Below are positions 51,666-60,927 of a stretch of 64,000 bases of DNA, one piece after another. A program made the translations under genes and the position numbers. Under the pieces are notes generated by a model. It was not told where the DNA came from and made no database searches. It saw only the letters and a program-made list of their open reading frames with translations. Source of the DNA: Ralstonia pickettii (GTDB taxonomy: Bacteria > Pseudomonadota > Gammaproteobacteria > Burkholderiales > Burkholderiaceae); the NCBI RefSeq assembly GCF_000607165.1, contig NZ_JFZG01000003.1, positions 248,001 through 312,000 on the forward strand, read 5' to 3'. Every line of letters begins with the position of its first letter. The stretch's first letter is position 1.

Positions 51666-54302
51666 ATGGTGAAGGTGAAGACCTCCGCGAAGGCCGGTTC
51701 CAAGGCCAGTCCTGCTTCTGTTTCTGCCAAGCGATCCTCATCGGCGCGCGGCTCCGGAGGAGGAAAGACACCAGCGGGAACGGCGAAAGTCGCGAATGGT
51801 CGGACCCATATGGGGCAGGCAGCATCGACAGGGGTGAAGGCCACTGCGCCGGCAGAGACGGGGAAAACCCAGCCGCGCCAGACCGCCGATATCGCCGTCG
51901 CAGCCAAGACTGTCAAACCGACAGCGCGCACAAAGGGCGCGATCCAATCTTCAACCTCAGGCAAGGTCTCGACGTCGATGAGCACGAGCGCCAGACCTGG
52001 CGGCACAGCCGCTTCCGTCGCACTCAAGGGCAAGACAACCACCGTGGCGAAATCGAAAGTTACCGAAGTCGAGAGCAAGCAGACCACTGCCAGCGCAAGC
52101 GCAACCAAGACGGGTACCGCTCGTACCAGCACCGCAGCCAAGCCAGCTAAGGCAACCGCGGAAGACACCAAGCGCACCGCCCAGGCAGAGGCCACCCCCA
52201 CAACTCCTCCTGCGCCCCGCGCCGAGGCAGCAGCCGAGCCCAAGAAGCGCGGCCGCAAGCCCAAGGCAGAGACGCAGGCAGACGACGACAGCAGCACGGA
52301 CGTGACTGAAGAATTTGACACCCCCGCCGCTCCGGCACCGAAAACCGAAAAGCTGAAGGCCCGTGACCGCAAGGCCAAGGAAAAAGCCCTGCTCAAGGAA
52401 TTCGCTGCCTCGCAGCAAGGCGGTTCGGAAGAAGAGCTCGAGGCCCGCCGCCAGAAGCTCAAGGCGCTGATCAAGCTGGGCAAATCGCGCGGCTACCTGA
52501 CCTACGCTGAAATCAACGACCATCTCCCCGACGACATGGTCGACGTGGAGTCGCTGGAAACGTTGGTCGCCACGCTCAACGACATCGGCGTTGCCGTGTA
52601 TGAGCAGGCGCCGGACGCTGAAACGCTGCTCCTGAACGACAACGCACCTTCCGTGACCACGGAAGAAGAGGCTGAAGAAGAAGCTGAAGCCGCGCTGTCG
52701 ACGGTTGACTCCGAATTCGGCCGCACGACCGACCCGGTGCGCATGTACATGCGCGAAATGGGCACGGTCGAGCTGCTGACGCGCGAAGGCGAAATTGTGA
52801 TCGCCAAGCGCATCGAAGCCGGCCTGAAGGACATGGTCATGGCGATCTCGGCGTGCCCGGTGACCATCTCCGAAATCCTCGCCATGGGCGAGCGCGTTGC
52901 CAACGACGAAGCCAAGATCGACGAGTACATCGATGGCTTGATCGACCCGAACGCTGAAGCCGATGCAGCCGCTGCTGCTGAGGAAGAAGAGGAATTCGAA
53001 GAAGAGGAGGCCGCAGAAGAGGGCGACGAAGAGGAAGACGAGGACGATGAAGGTGCTGGCGCTGCCGCAGCCTCGGCCCGTCAACTCGAAGAGCTCAAGC
53101 AGGCCGCGCTGGTCAAGTTTGGTGTGATCGGCGAGCAGTTCGACAAGATGCGTCGTGCTTTCGAGAAGGAAGGCTACAAGTCCAAGCCTTACGTGAAGGC
53201 ACAGGAAGCCATCCAGGCCGAGCTGATGACGATCCGCTTCACGGCACGCAACGTCGAGCGCCTGTGCGACACGCTGCGCGGCCAGGTGGACGAAGTGCGC
53301 AAGCTCGAGCGCGCCATCCTGAACATCGTGGTCGACAAGTGTGGCATGCCGCGCGGCGATTTCGTTGCGCGCTTCCCGGGCAACGAGACCAACCTGAAGT
53401 GGATCGAGACCGTGGTGGCTGACGGTAAGCCGTACAGCACCATCGTCGAGCGTAATGTGCCGGCCGTGCACGAACTGCAGCAAAAGTTGATCGACCTGCA
53501 GGCGCGCGTGGTGCTGCCGCTGACCGAACTGAAGGACGTCAACCGCAAGATGTCGGAAGGCGAGCGCCGCGCCCGTGAGGCCAAGCGTGAAATGACCGAG
53601 GCCAACCTGCGTCTGGTGATCTCGATCGCCAAGAAGTACACGAACCGCGGTCTGCAGTTCCTCGACCTGATCCAGGAAGGCAACATCGGCCTGATGAAGG
53701 CAGTGGACAAGTTCGAATACCGTCGCGGCTACAAGTTCTCGACGTACGCCACGTGGTGGATCCGTCAGGCCATCACGCGTTCGATCGCCGACCAGGCGCG
53801 CACCATCCGTATTCCGGTGCACATGATCGAGACGATCAACAAGATGAACCGCATCTCGCGTCAGATCCTGCAGGAAACCGGCAACGAGCCGGATCCGGCA
53901 ACGCTGGCCGAGAAGATGGAGATGCCGGAAGACAAGATCCGCAAGATCATGAAGATCGCGAAGGAGCCGATCTCCATGGAAACGCCGATCGGTGACGACG
54001 ACGACTCCCATCTGGGCGATTTCATCGAGGACACGAACACGCTCGCCCCGGCCGAAGCGGCGCTGCATGGCTCCATGCGCGGCGTGGTGAAGGACGTGCT
54101 CGATTCGCTGACGCCGCGCGAAGCCAAGGTGCTGCGCATGCGCTTCGGTATCGAAATGAGCACCGACCACACGCTGGAAGAAGTCGGCAAGCAGTTCGAC
54201 GTGACCCGCGAGCGTATCCGTCAGATCGAGGCGAAGGCACTGCGCAAGCTGCGCCATCCGAGCCGTTCCGACAAGCTGAAGAGCTTCCTCGAGGGCAGCT
54301 GA
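51666..54302 (+). CDS. rpoD: Housekeeping sigma factor RpoD (sigma-70) with long N-terminal extension
   Basis: 878 residues. The first 200 are a lysine/serine/threonine/alanine-rich tail ([20 protein letters not shown]) before region 1.1 starts near [20 protein letters not shown]. Region 1.2 has [20 protein letters not shown]. An acidic run lies near residue 440. Region 2 is [20 protein letters not shown] and [20 protein letters not shown]; region 4.2 is [23 protein letters not shown] at 51666 is assumed; GTGs at 51655 and 51660 lie closer to GGGGGAG and would add two to four residues. Confidence 0.96.
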   Translation: MVKVKTSAKAGSKASPASVSAKRSSSARGSGGGKTPAGTAKVANGRTHMGQAASTGVKATAPAETGKTQPRQTADIAVAAKTVKPTARTKGAIQSSTSGKVSTSMSTSARPGGTAASVALKGKTTTVAKSKVTEVESKQTTASASATKTGTARTSTAAKPAKATAEDTKRTAQAEATPTTPPAPRAEAAAEPKKRGRKPKAETQADDDSSTDVTEEFDTPAAPAPKTEKLKARDRKAKEKALLKEFAASQQGGSEEELEARRQKLKALIKLGKSRGYLTYAEINDHLPDDMVDVESLETLVATLNDIGVAVYEQAPDAETLLLNDNAPSVTTEEEAEEEAEAALSTVDSEFGRTTDPVRMYMREMGTVELLTREGEIVIAKRIEAGLKDMVMAISACPVTISEILAMGERVANDEAKIDEYIDGLIDPNAEADAAAAAEEEEEFEEEEAAEEGDEEEDEDDEGAGAAAASARQLEELKQAALVKFGVIGEQFDKMRRAFEKEGYKSKPYVKAQEAIQAELMTIRFTARNVERLCDTLRGQVDEVRKLERAILNIVVDKCGMPRGDFVARFPGNETNLKWIETVVADGKPYSTIVERNVPAVHELQQKLIDLQARVVLPLTELKDVNRKMSEGERRAREAKREMTEANLRLVISIAKKYTNRGLQFLDLIQEGNIGLMKAVDKFEYRRGYKFSTYATWWIRQAITRSIADQARTIRIPVHMIETINKMNRISRQILQETGNEPDPATLAEKMEMPEDKIRKIMKIAKEPISMETPIGDDDDSHLGDFIEDTNTLAPAEAALHGSMRGVVKDVLDSLTPREAKVLRMRFGIEMSTDHTLEEVGKQFDVTRERIRQIEAKALRKLRHPSRSDKLKSFLEGS

Positions 54303-54329
54303 TTCTGTAGCGAAGCAGGCGATTTTCCG

Positions 54330-54347
54330 AGTGGGCTCGCGCCCACT
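54330..54347 (+). other. Small hairpin after rpoD
   Basis: AGTGGGC-TCGC-GCCCACT, perfect 7-base stem 28 bases past the rpoD stop, followed by TAAAAT at 54354-54359. It may protect the 3' end or flank a tRNA promoter. Confidence 0.45.
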
Positions 54348-54370
54348 TTCAGGTAAAATCCCGCACCAGG

Positions 54371-54399
54371 CCCGGCCTAAGCGCCGGGTCTCTTTTTTT
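54371..54399 (+). terminator. Intrinsic terminator after rpoD
   Basis: CCCGGC and GCCGGG arms around CTAAGC, followed by a run of seven T at 54393-54399. It ends only 11 bases before the tRNA-like gene. Confidence 0.8.
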
Positions 54400-54410
54400 C
54401 CCGTTTCACA

Positions 54411-54495
54411 GGGCCGGACGCCGTGCTGGTTGCAGGCAGCGGACTCATAATCCGCCTCCGAAAGGACACCGTGGGTTCGAATCCCACCCGGCCCA
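54411..54495 (+). tRNA. Class II tRNA-like gene with CAU anticodon
   Basis: An 85-base cloverleaf. Acceptor stem GGGCCGG (54411-54417) pairs with CCGGCCC (54488-54494). D stem GCC (54420-54422) pairs with GGC (54435-54437), with G18 G19 in the loop. The anticodon stem 54439-54443/54451-54455 carries loop CTCATAA, anticodon CAT at 54446-54448. The variable arm is long: TCC-GAAA-GGA inside 54456-54470. T arm GTGGG-TTCGAAT-CCCAC is perfect. Position 8 is A and 14 is T, a swap of the normal U8-A14 pair. CCA is not encoded (CTA follows). Canonical CAU tRNAs (Met, Ile2) have short variable arms; amino acid identity is unknown. Confidence 0.75.
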
Positions 54496-54498
54496 CTA

Positions 54499-55238
54499 TC
54501 TTTTCCTCTCCCGCCTTTTTCCCTTCATCCGCGTTTGCATGCCGATTTTATCTGGCAGCTTTCTCTCGCCTTGCTTGCGTTATTGTCGCGGGATCGTATT
54601 TTGCTACCCCAGTGAGTCTTGGCGAAATATATTCATTTCGAAATAATTGAATAACACCGCATTGCGTTGGCATTCCCCCCGACCGGAGGGGGGAGTTTAA
54701 AACGCTTCAAACGAAACGGTTTCATTCCCTCGTTTGAAAAGCTGTCAAACCGCGCCGCGCCTGCTTGCGCGGGGGATTGCAGCCGCTGTTTTGAATGAAA
54801 TCTCTATTTACTTCATACCCTGGGCAGACCATAGTTTCGGCCATAACGATAAGTAAATAGCCAGTAGCGTATCCTTCGGAGACACAGGATGTTACGCATT
54901 CAAAACGGGCCCTTCCGACATTCCGCTTCTGCGCGTGCCCCCGCGCGTCATCGCCATCGTCGTCACTGCAGCAGCGGTGGCGAGGCTCGTCCACGCTAGC
55001 AGCATTACCTCGATTGTTCTTGGGATCGGCACCCAGCCGATCTGCGTGATACCCGGCAAACCATCGGGTAACGCGGCCAAAGCTCGTCCGTCGTTTTTGT
55101 AGTTTGCAGGTCGATCTGCCGACGGGGCAGGTCGTGCGCTGTCGGCTGTCGTTTGCCGGCAGGCGGGGGTATTGACCGGCTGTTGCACACATTCGCCGGC
55201 CCAAAACACAACAAGTTCCAAAACGTGAGGAGACAACC
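54499..55238. other. AT-rich spacer with inverted repeats
   Basis: 740 bases with no convincing gene. It begins AT-rich after the tRNA-like gene. There is a stem TCCCCCC/GGGGGGA (54674-54680, 54688-54694) with a 7-base loop, and a perfect 9-base repeat TTCAAACGA/TCGTTTGAA (54706-54714, 54730-54738) with a 15-base loop. A minus-strand frame of 172 codons covers most of the rest but has no coding signature. Confidence 0.5.
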
Positions 55239-56834
55239 ATGGGTAGTCGACGTCATCTTTTTGTTGTCATGGCAACCAGTTGCATAGTGACCATGCCGTT
55301 TATCGGCGGGTGCGGTGGGGCGGATGACCCCGGCTCGTCGGATGTTGCACAGTGTTCGGGCAGCTCTTGCCCGCCTAGCGGAGCGAACACCACGCCCAGC
55401 ACGCCGACCAGTCTGTGCCCGGCCGCGCTGGACTACACGACCACGTATACCGGCGGCTCGGGCAGCGGCGAGTACATCAAGGTCAAGTTCGACACGAGTA
55501 AGAACACGTACCAGATGCAGTTCCTGGAGTCGTCTGTGCCGACTTCGGCGGGCCAGGTCAACACGACCCGCAAGGGGTTGACCATCGATGGCACGTTCGT
55601 TCATCCGACCAACTTGCCGACCCCCGAGCAGAACCGCTGCGCTTTCGTGCTGCAGTCTGGCAAGACGGCGGACAGTAGCTACGCCATCACCGTCAATCCG
55701 CAAGACCCGCCGATGCTGTTTGTCGGCCAGGGCATCGTGGGGGGCGGCATTCCGGGAGCGACGATCCAATTTGCTGGCATCCAGCCGATTCCGGGCGTCG
55801 TGATTGGCGCAGTACCGTCGCGCACGTTCGATTTCTATCCTTTCCTGGGCTTCTCCGAGACGGTGACGGATTTCTCGCAGGTCGCGGGACGCTACAACCA
55901 GGTCGGCGTGCACGTCACGCCCACAGGATCGGGCAGCCAGACCTCGGCACCGCAAGGCTGGCAGCCTGACGCTGTCAACTGGACGCAAACGTTGAATGCC
56001 GACGGCACGTGTACCGCGGAAGGCATCGACTATTCGTGCCACACGACGGGTACGCCCTGGACGCTGCGTCAGAACACCGATGGCTCGCAGGACAATGTGT
56101 TCGTCAGCAACCCGACCAGCAGCAGCGTGCCGTATCCGTATGTCGGACAGGTCTCGCCGCTGGTGCTGCTGGCGCCAAGCCAGGCCAAGGGCATCCTCAT
56201 CGCCGGCAAGCTCAACGGGCAAGTGGTGCCGGTGGTGATCCGTGTCGGCTACTCGCATAGCGATGCGACGAACTTGCTGGCTTCGGTGGCGGACGACCAG
56301 ATCGGTATCTCGATCCTGTCACCGGCGACGGCGATCCCGGCCAACGCGCTCAAGGGTGGCTATGTTGGGGCGACCAGCGGCTCGGCTTGCGGCGTGGTCA
56401 CCAACAACGGTCCGAGCGGTGCGCCTGCCAGTGGCAACGGCTTGAACGCGACGATCGATCACCCGGAACTGTCGGGCTCCTTTAGCGGTGGCTTCTTCCA
56501 CGCCAATGCCGGCAACTGTAGCGACGGCACGGCCGTATCGACGCTGGCCGCCAACTACACCTCCACGCTGTTCCAGAACGGCACCGCGGCCTTCATCAAC
56601 CCGCTCACCTCGCGTGTGACGGCGCAGTTCGGCCTGGACTACACGCAAAGCGCCCCGGGCAAGTTGATCGTGACCGCGCAGAACGACTTCAACGCGCAAG
56701 GCGCCAGCGGCAATGTTGCGCTGTTCAAGGCGGGCGACACCGGCGTGGCGGTCAAGGTGGGCAACGTGTACGCGATGCTCATGAACAACAACAAGTACAA
56801 CCCGTTCTTCACGGTCGGCGCATTCGTCCAGTGA
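55239..56834 (+). CDS. DUF2957 family lipoprotein, first copy
   Basis: 531-residue predicted lipoprotein (signal ends FIGGC, acylated C25) with a serine/proline/threonine linker. The body has the repeat-like family block YTGGSGSGEYIKVKFDTSKN and TYQMQFLESSVP, and ends NPFFTVGAFVQ. It contains GQGIVGGGIPGATIQFAGI, shared with the next gene. A strong GAGGAG site precedes the ATG. Function is unknown; family members occur in Burkholderiales and a surface location is inferred. First of a four-gene same-strand set. Confidence 0.8.
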   Translation: MGSRRHLFVVMATSCIVTMPFIGGCGGADDPGSSDVAQCSGSSCPPSGANTTPSTPTSLCPAALDYTTTYTGGSGSGEYIKVKFDTSKNTYQMQFLESSVPTSAGQVNTTRKGLTIDGTFVHPTNLPTPEQNRCAFVLQSGKTADSSYAITVNPQDPPMLFVGQGIVGGGIPGATIQFAGIQPIPGVVIGAVPSRTFDFYPFLGFSETVTDFSQVAGRYNQVGVHVTPTGSGSQTSAPQGWQPDAVNWTQTLNADGTCTAEGIDYSCHTTGTPWTLRQNTDGSQDNVFVSNPTSSSVPYPYVGQVSPLVLLAPSQAKGILIAGKLNGQVVPVVIRVGYSHSDATNLLASVADDQIGISILSPATAIPANALKGGYVGATSGSACGVVTNNGPSGAPASGNGLNATIDHPELSGSFSGGFFHANAGNCSDGTAVSTLAANYTSTLFQNGTAAFINPLTSRVTAQFGLDYTQSAPGKLIVTAQNDFNAQGASGNVALFKAGDTGVAVKVGNVYAMLMNNNKYNPFFTVGAFVQ

Positions 56835-56924
56835 AGCGCGCAACAACGAAACCACATGCGGCGGCGTGCGTGACCTGTGCACGCAGCGCTGCCGCGGCTG
56901 AACAACAACATGGAGGAGACGCAA

Positions 56925-58184
56925 ATGCAATGGCGTAAATGGTTGGTCGTGCTCGCGTGCGCGCCGATGGTGACAGCTTGCGGAGGTGGCGGAGATGACT
57001 CGCCGGCTCCGGTGATCCAGCGCCTGTGTCCGCAGGCCATCGACTTCAACACCGTGTTCACCGGTGGGTCGGGCTCGGGTGAACTGGTGAAGGTGCAGCT
57101 CGACACAACGAAGATGACGTACCAGATCACGTATCTGGCCTCGCCGATTCCGGTCAAGACGGGCACCGTTGCGCCCACGCGCGATACGGCCCCTAACAAT
57201 GTGCAGACCGGCACGCTCACGCAGGAAACGGCGCTGCCGACCGAGAAGCTGAACCAGTGCGCATTCCGCCTGAATAACGCAAGCCTTGATCCGAGCCGGC
57301 CTGCGCGGTTCTTCCTCGGTCAGGGCGTGCTGGGCGGCACGATTCCAGGGGCGACGATCCAGTTCGACGGCATTGTTGGCGTGGGCAAGATTCCGCAGAC
57401 CACGTTCCCGTACTACCCGTTCATCAGCTTCTCGAACACCGAGACCGATCTGAACAAGATTGCGGGCAACTACAACCAGCTCGGCTACCACCAGGTGCCG
57501 TCGCAGAACTTCTCGCAGCAGGCGGTCGATGCGCGTTTCACCATCAACGCGGACGGCACCTACACCGAGTGCGACAACCTGGGCGTGAAGAACGGCGGGG
57601 CCTGCCTGACGTCAAGCGCAACAGTCAACCAGAAGCTGACGCTGCGCAGCGATGCGCCGGCCTTCACCACGCTGAACTATCAGCCGCAGGTGCCGGCAAC
57701 GGTGTCGTCGCTGGATCCGTCCAAGGCGGGCAAGGGCGTGATGATCGTGGGCAAGCTGTATGGCCAGCTTGTGCCGATCTTCATTCGCGTGGGCGCGGCC
57801 AACTCCGATCTGACGGCTGGCCCCCCGGTGGCGGATGACGAGTCCGGCATTTCGATGATGGCGCCGGTCGGCAACATCGCGCAGGGCTCGCAAGACGGCG
57901 AATACACGGGTGTGGACAGCACGTTCAACTACCGCGCCACGGCGCTGGTGGGTGCGCAGGCCACGATGCTCGATCCGTTCAATGCGTCGCAGGCAGCGCT
58001 GGCGCGACCGCTGAACCTCGACTTCACGCAGACCGTCCCGGGTGTGATCCGCACCACGCAGACGAGCGCCCCGGCCGGCTCGGCCCCCACGGGCAAGCTG
58101 ATCTTCACCGGCAAAACCTTCGGCTTCCTGGACATGAGCGATACGAAGAACCCGTACTTCACGGTGGGCGCCTTCGTGCAGTGA
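56925..58184 (+). CDS. DUF2957 family lipoprotein, second copy
   Basis: 419-residue paralogue of the preceding protein, starting at 56925 after GGAGGAG. The lipoprotein signal ends MVTAC (C19). Shared blocks: FTGGSGSGELVKVQLDTTKM, TYQITYLASPIP, LGQGVLGGTIPGATIQFDGI, and the same C-terminal NPYFTVGAFVQ. It is about 110 residues shorter because it lacks part of the C-terminal insertion of copy one. A tandem duplication that then diverged is the simplest reading. Function unknown. Confidence 0.8.
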   Translation: MQWRKWLVVLACAPMVTACGGGGDDSPAPVIQRLCPQAIDFNTVFTGGSGSGELVKVQLDTTKMTYQITYLASPIPVKTGTVAPTRDTAPNNVQTGTLTQETALPTEKLNQCAFRLNNASLDPSRPARFFLGQGVLGGTIPGATIQFDGIVGVGKIPQTTFPYYPFISFSNTETDLNKIAGNYNQLGYHQVPSQNFSQQAVDARFTINADGTYTECDNLGVKNGGACLTSSATVNQKLTLRSDAPAFTTLNYQPQVPATVSSLDPSKAGKGVMIVGKLYGQLVPIFIRVGAANSDLTAGPPVADDESGISMMAPVGNIAQGSQDGEYTGVDSTFNYRATALVGAQATMLDPFNASQAALARPLNLDFTQTVPGVIRTTQTSAPAGSAPTGKLIFTGKTFGFLDMSDTKNPYFTVGAFVQ

Positions 58185-58258
58185 CGTTTCCGGAATAACA
58201 CGCCACGGGGCGCGGCACAGACAACCGCGCTCCGCTCAGAACAACAGGAGGAAGCATC

Positions 58259-59083
58259 ATGAAACAACTGACTGTCGCATTGGTGGCGGCCTGCGCATCC
58301 GCGGGTGCCATGGCGCAGCAGGCCGGTGACAACGTGGCGACGGTGGGCTGGTTCCACATCATGCCGCAGGACTCGAGCAACAACCTGACCACCAGCGTGA
58401 TCAATGCGCCGATCAATGATCCGCTACGCTTGCCGGGCAGCTTTACGTCGCCCAACAGCGGGCTGCGCGTGAGCAACGCCAACACGCTCGGCCTGACGCT
58501 CACGCACTTCTTTACCGACAACATTGCGCTGACCACGATTGCCGGCGTGCCACCCGAGTTCAAGTTGACTGGGCATGGCGTGATCCGCGCGCCCGGGCCC
58601 GCAGGTGCACTCGGACACGTTGATCTGGACGATCCGTCCAATCAGCCGGCTGTGCGCAAGGCGCGCCAATGGAGCCCCGGGGTCATCCTGCAGTGGTACT
58701 TCGGGCATGCGCAATCGACGTTCCGTCCGTTCGTGGGTGTGGGCGTGGTCTACAGCTTCTTCACCAACATCGAGCTGAATCCGTACTTTGCGGCGGCGGT
58801 GAATCGCGAGCTGGGCAGCGTGCTGGCAGCGGGGGCGGGTAAGCCGGGGCCGACCTATGTCGAAGGGAAATCGTCCGCCTCGTGGGCGCCGATCTTCAAC
58901 CTCGGGGCGAGCTACGCGATCAACAAGCAATGGGCCTTGACGGCAACGGTGTCGTACCTGCCGCTCAAGACCGAGGCGGCAACCGTCATCAAGGCGGCGG
59001 ACGGTACCACGCTGGCTACCACCAAGACCACGCTCAAGGCCAATCCGATCATCACGTTCGTCGGGGTGTCGTACAAGTTTTAG
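58259..59083 (+). CDS. OmpW-family outer-membrane protein
   Basis: 274-residue protein with signal peptide (VALVAACASAGAMAQQ) and an eight-strand barrel pattern. VGWFHIMPQDSSNNLTT is the OmpW start, GLTLTHFFTDNIALTTIAGV and RPFVGVGVVYSFFTN follow, and the C-terminus ends in F (TFVGVSYKF) as barrel proteins do. OmpW/AlkL proteins pass small hydrophobic molecules across the outer membrane. An AGGAGG ribosome site is present. It lies 74 bases after the second DUF2957 gene. Confidence 0.88.
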   Translation: MKQLTVALVAACASAGAMAQQAGDNVATVGWFHIMPQDSSNNLTTSVINAPINDPLRLPGSFTSPNSGLRVSNANTLGLTLTHFFTDNIALTTIAGVPPEFKLTGHGVIRAPGPAGALGHVDLDDPSNQPAVRKARQWSPGVILQWYFGHAQSTFRPFVGVGVVYSFFTNIELNPYFAAAVNRELGSVLAAGAGKPGPTYVEGKSSASWAPIFNLGASYAINKQWALTATVSYLPLKTEAATVIKAADGTTLATTKTTLKANPIITFVGVSYKF

Positions 59084-59195
59084 CTGGGTGTCGGCTGTCT
59101 GCGCCTGGCTAATTGGCGCGGCGTGAATCGAGCGGGAACCGGTTTGCGCCGCATTCTTAAGGCGGTTTCTACCGTCAGTTCTAGTGAGGCAATAA

Positions 59196-59687
59196 ATGAG
59201 CACACGTAAAGTCGTATCTCTTGCAGTTGCACTCGCACTTGCCACCGTAGCAGCCACACCCGCACTTGCCGTCACCGTTTCGCGTGTCGATGGTCAAGCC
59301 ATGAACCCGAACGGCGAGCCGTTCTCGGTCACCGGTGCGACCACGTTGTCCAAGGGCTCCATCAGCGCCAATTGCACGGCGACCTTCACGGGGACGATCA
59401 CGCCTACGGGCATCGTCAACATCACGTCCACATCGTTTACCGGCGGCGGGACGTGCGGCCTCATCTCGGGAACGACCCCGTGGACCGGCCAGGCCGACAG
59501 CGCCACCCAGCTGTCGATCAACAACGCAGGGGTCAGCGTGTTCCTGCTGGGTAACTGTGGCCCGAGCAAGGTCGTGACCACTTGGAACGATCCGAACTCG
59601 TCGCTCACGTTCACCAATGCACTGCTCACGCCGGACTGCACGGTGAGCGGCACGGTGGTATCGACGCCGAAGTTCCACGTGCAGTAA
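59196..59687 (+). CDS. PraB-like secreted protein
   Basis: 163-residue exported protein. The signal peptide ends VAATPALA near residue 25. The mature part is beta-rich, threonine/serine heavy, and has four cysteines (ANCTATFTG, GGGTCGLISG, LLGNCGPSK, LTPDCTVSG), perhaps two disulfides. The pattern of CxxTFTG, GLISGTTPW and SLTFTNALL resembles the alkane-oxidation activator PraA/PraB of Pseudomonas; the match is from memory. If right, it would help handle hydrophobic substrates alongside OmpW. Other secreted functions are possible. Confidence 0.6.
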   Translation: MSTRKVVSLAVALALATVAATPALAVTVSRVDGQAMNPNGEPFSVTGATTLSKGSISANCTATFTGTITPTGIVNITSTSFTGGGTCGLISGTTPWTGQADSATQLSINNAGVSVFLLGNCGPSKVVTTWNDPNSSLTFTNALLTPDCTVSGTVVSTPKFHVQ

Positions 59688-59743
59688 GCACGTTCCCGAT
59701 TGACGGGCGGTTGCGCAGCCGCCGTCGATTGGTCTGAAGCATG

Positions 59744-59771
59744 GGCCCGGCATGTCGGGCCTTGTTTCTTT
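59744..59771 (+). terminator. Terminator after the PraB-like gene
   Basis: GGCCCG (59744-59749) and CGGGCC (59756-59761) arms, loop GCATGT, then TTGTTTCTTTT. Confidence 0.55.
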
Positions 59772-59898
59772 TCGCGGGCCGCTTTTCTGTCTGAGCAATA
59801 CCCCTGTCGCCAATGGCGGCAACGTAATGTGCTGGGCGGTGGCATGATCCGGCTTTCGCCGCTGCACCGGGGCAGCGGTCTTTCCCAGGAGCCAAGAC

Positions 59899-60912
59899 AT
59901 GCGTTTGCTCACCTCTGCCGCCGTGGCCGCTGCGATGGCGGTGTCCGTCGGATTTGCCCACGCCCAAACCGCAGCATCAGCTGCAGCTGCCCCAGCGGTC
60001 AGCACCGCCGCTACGCAACAACGCACCCAGGTGCCCGGCTACTACCGCATGGCGCTGGGCGACGACGTTGTGACTGCCCTCTACGACGGCTATACCGATC
60101 TGCCCGCCAAAACTTTGCTTGGCCTGAATGCGCAATCGGTGCAGAGCCTGCTGGCGCGGATGTTCGTATCGAACACGCCGGGCATGCAGACGGCGGTGAA
60201 CGGCTTCCTGATCGACACTGGAGCCAAGCGCATCCTCGTCGATACGGGTTCGGGCACCTGCTTTGGCCCGACGATGGGCGGCCTGGCTGGCAACGTTCGT
60301 GCGTCCGGTTACCAGCCCGAGCAGATTGACGCCGTGCTGCTGACGCACCTGCATCCGGACCACGCATGCGGCCTGTTGACGCCGCAAGGCCAACCGGCCT
60401 TTCCGAATGCGCAGGTGTATGTGGCCGCGCCAGAAGCCGGTTTTTGGTTGAGCGAAACGATTGCCGCTTCCAAACCGAGTGACATGCAGCCGTTCTTCAA
60501 AATGGCGCGCGACTCGGTCGCGCCGTATGCGGCCGCGGGCAAGCTCAAGCAATTCAAGCCGGGCGACGAGGTGGTGCCGGGCGTGCGCTCGGTGGTCGCC
60601 AACGGGCATACGCTGGGGCACAGCGGTTACCTGTTTGCATCGAAGGGACACAGCCTGCTGGTGTGGGGCGATATCGTGCACAGCCACGCGGTGCAGTTCC
60701 AGCACCCCGAGGTCGCGTTCGAATACGACGTCGACAAGAAGGCCGCCGTTGCCTCGCGACGCAAGCTGTTTGTGGAAGCCGCGCGGGACAAGCTCTGGGT
60801 GGCCGGCGCACATCTGCCGTTCCCGGGCCTGGGGCATGTGCGCCGCGACGGCAACGCCTTCGCCTGGGTGCCGATCGAGTACGGCCCGCTGCGCACGGAC
60901 CGCGCTGATTGA
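59899..60912 (+). CDS. Secreted metallo-beta-lactamase-fold hydrolase
   Basis: 337-residue periplasmic protein. The signal peptide ends SVGFAHA near residue 22. The metal-binding motif is LLTHLHPDHACGLL (HxHxDH), and a further histidine is in NGHTLGHSGYLF. The insertion with SKPSDMQPFFKM is typical of the MBL-fold hydrolase/lactonase group rather than true beta-lactamases. Substrate is unknown; quorum-signal lactonases share this fold but are usually cytosolic. It converges with the binding-protein gene 15 bases away. Confidence 0.85.
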   Translation: MRLLTSAAVAAAMAVSVGFAHAQTAASAAAAPAVSTAATQQRTQVPGYYRMALGDDVVTALYDGYTDLPAKTLLGLNAQSVQSLLARMFVSNTPGMQTAVNGFLIDTGAKRILVDTGSGTCFGPTMGGLAGNVRASGYQPEQIDAVLLTHLHPDHACGLLTPQGQPAFPNAQVYVAAPEAGFWLSETIAASKPSDMQPFFKMARDSVAPYAAAGKLKQFKPGDEVVPGVRSVVANGHTLGHSGYLFASKGHSLLVWGDIVHSHAVQFQHPEVAFEYDVDKKAAVASRRKLFVEAARDKLWVAGAHLPFPGLGHVRRDGNAFAWVPIEYGPLRTDRAD

Positions 60913-60927
60913 TCCCCGATTGGTCCG

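Noticed and set aside
51957-54257. 766-codon frame antisense to rpoD
   Set aside because: A shadow of the long GC-rich rpoD gene; composition is His, Arg and Leu rich with no domain.
54722-55240. 172-codon minus-strand frame after the tRNA-like gene
   Set aside because: No signal peptide, domain or plausible composition; it ends over inverted repeats and has many Arg and Cys codons.
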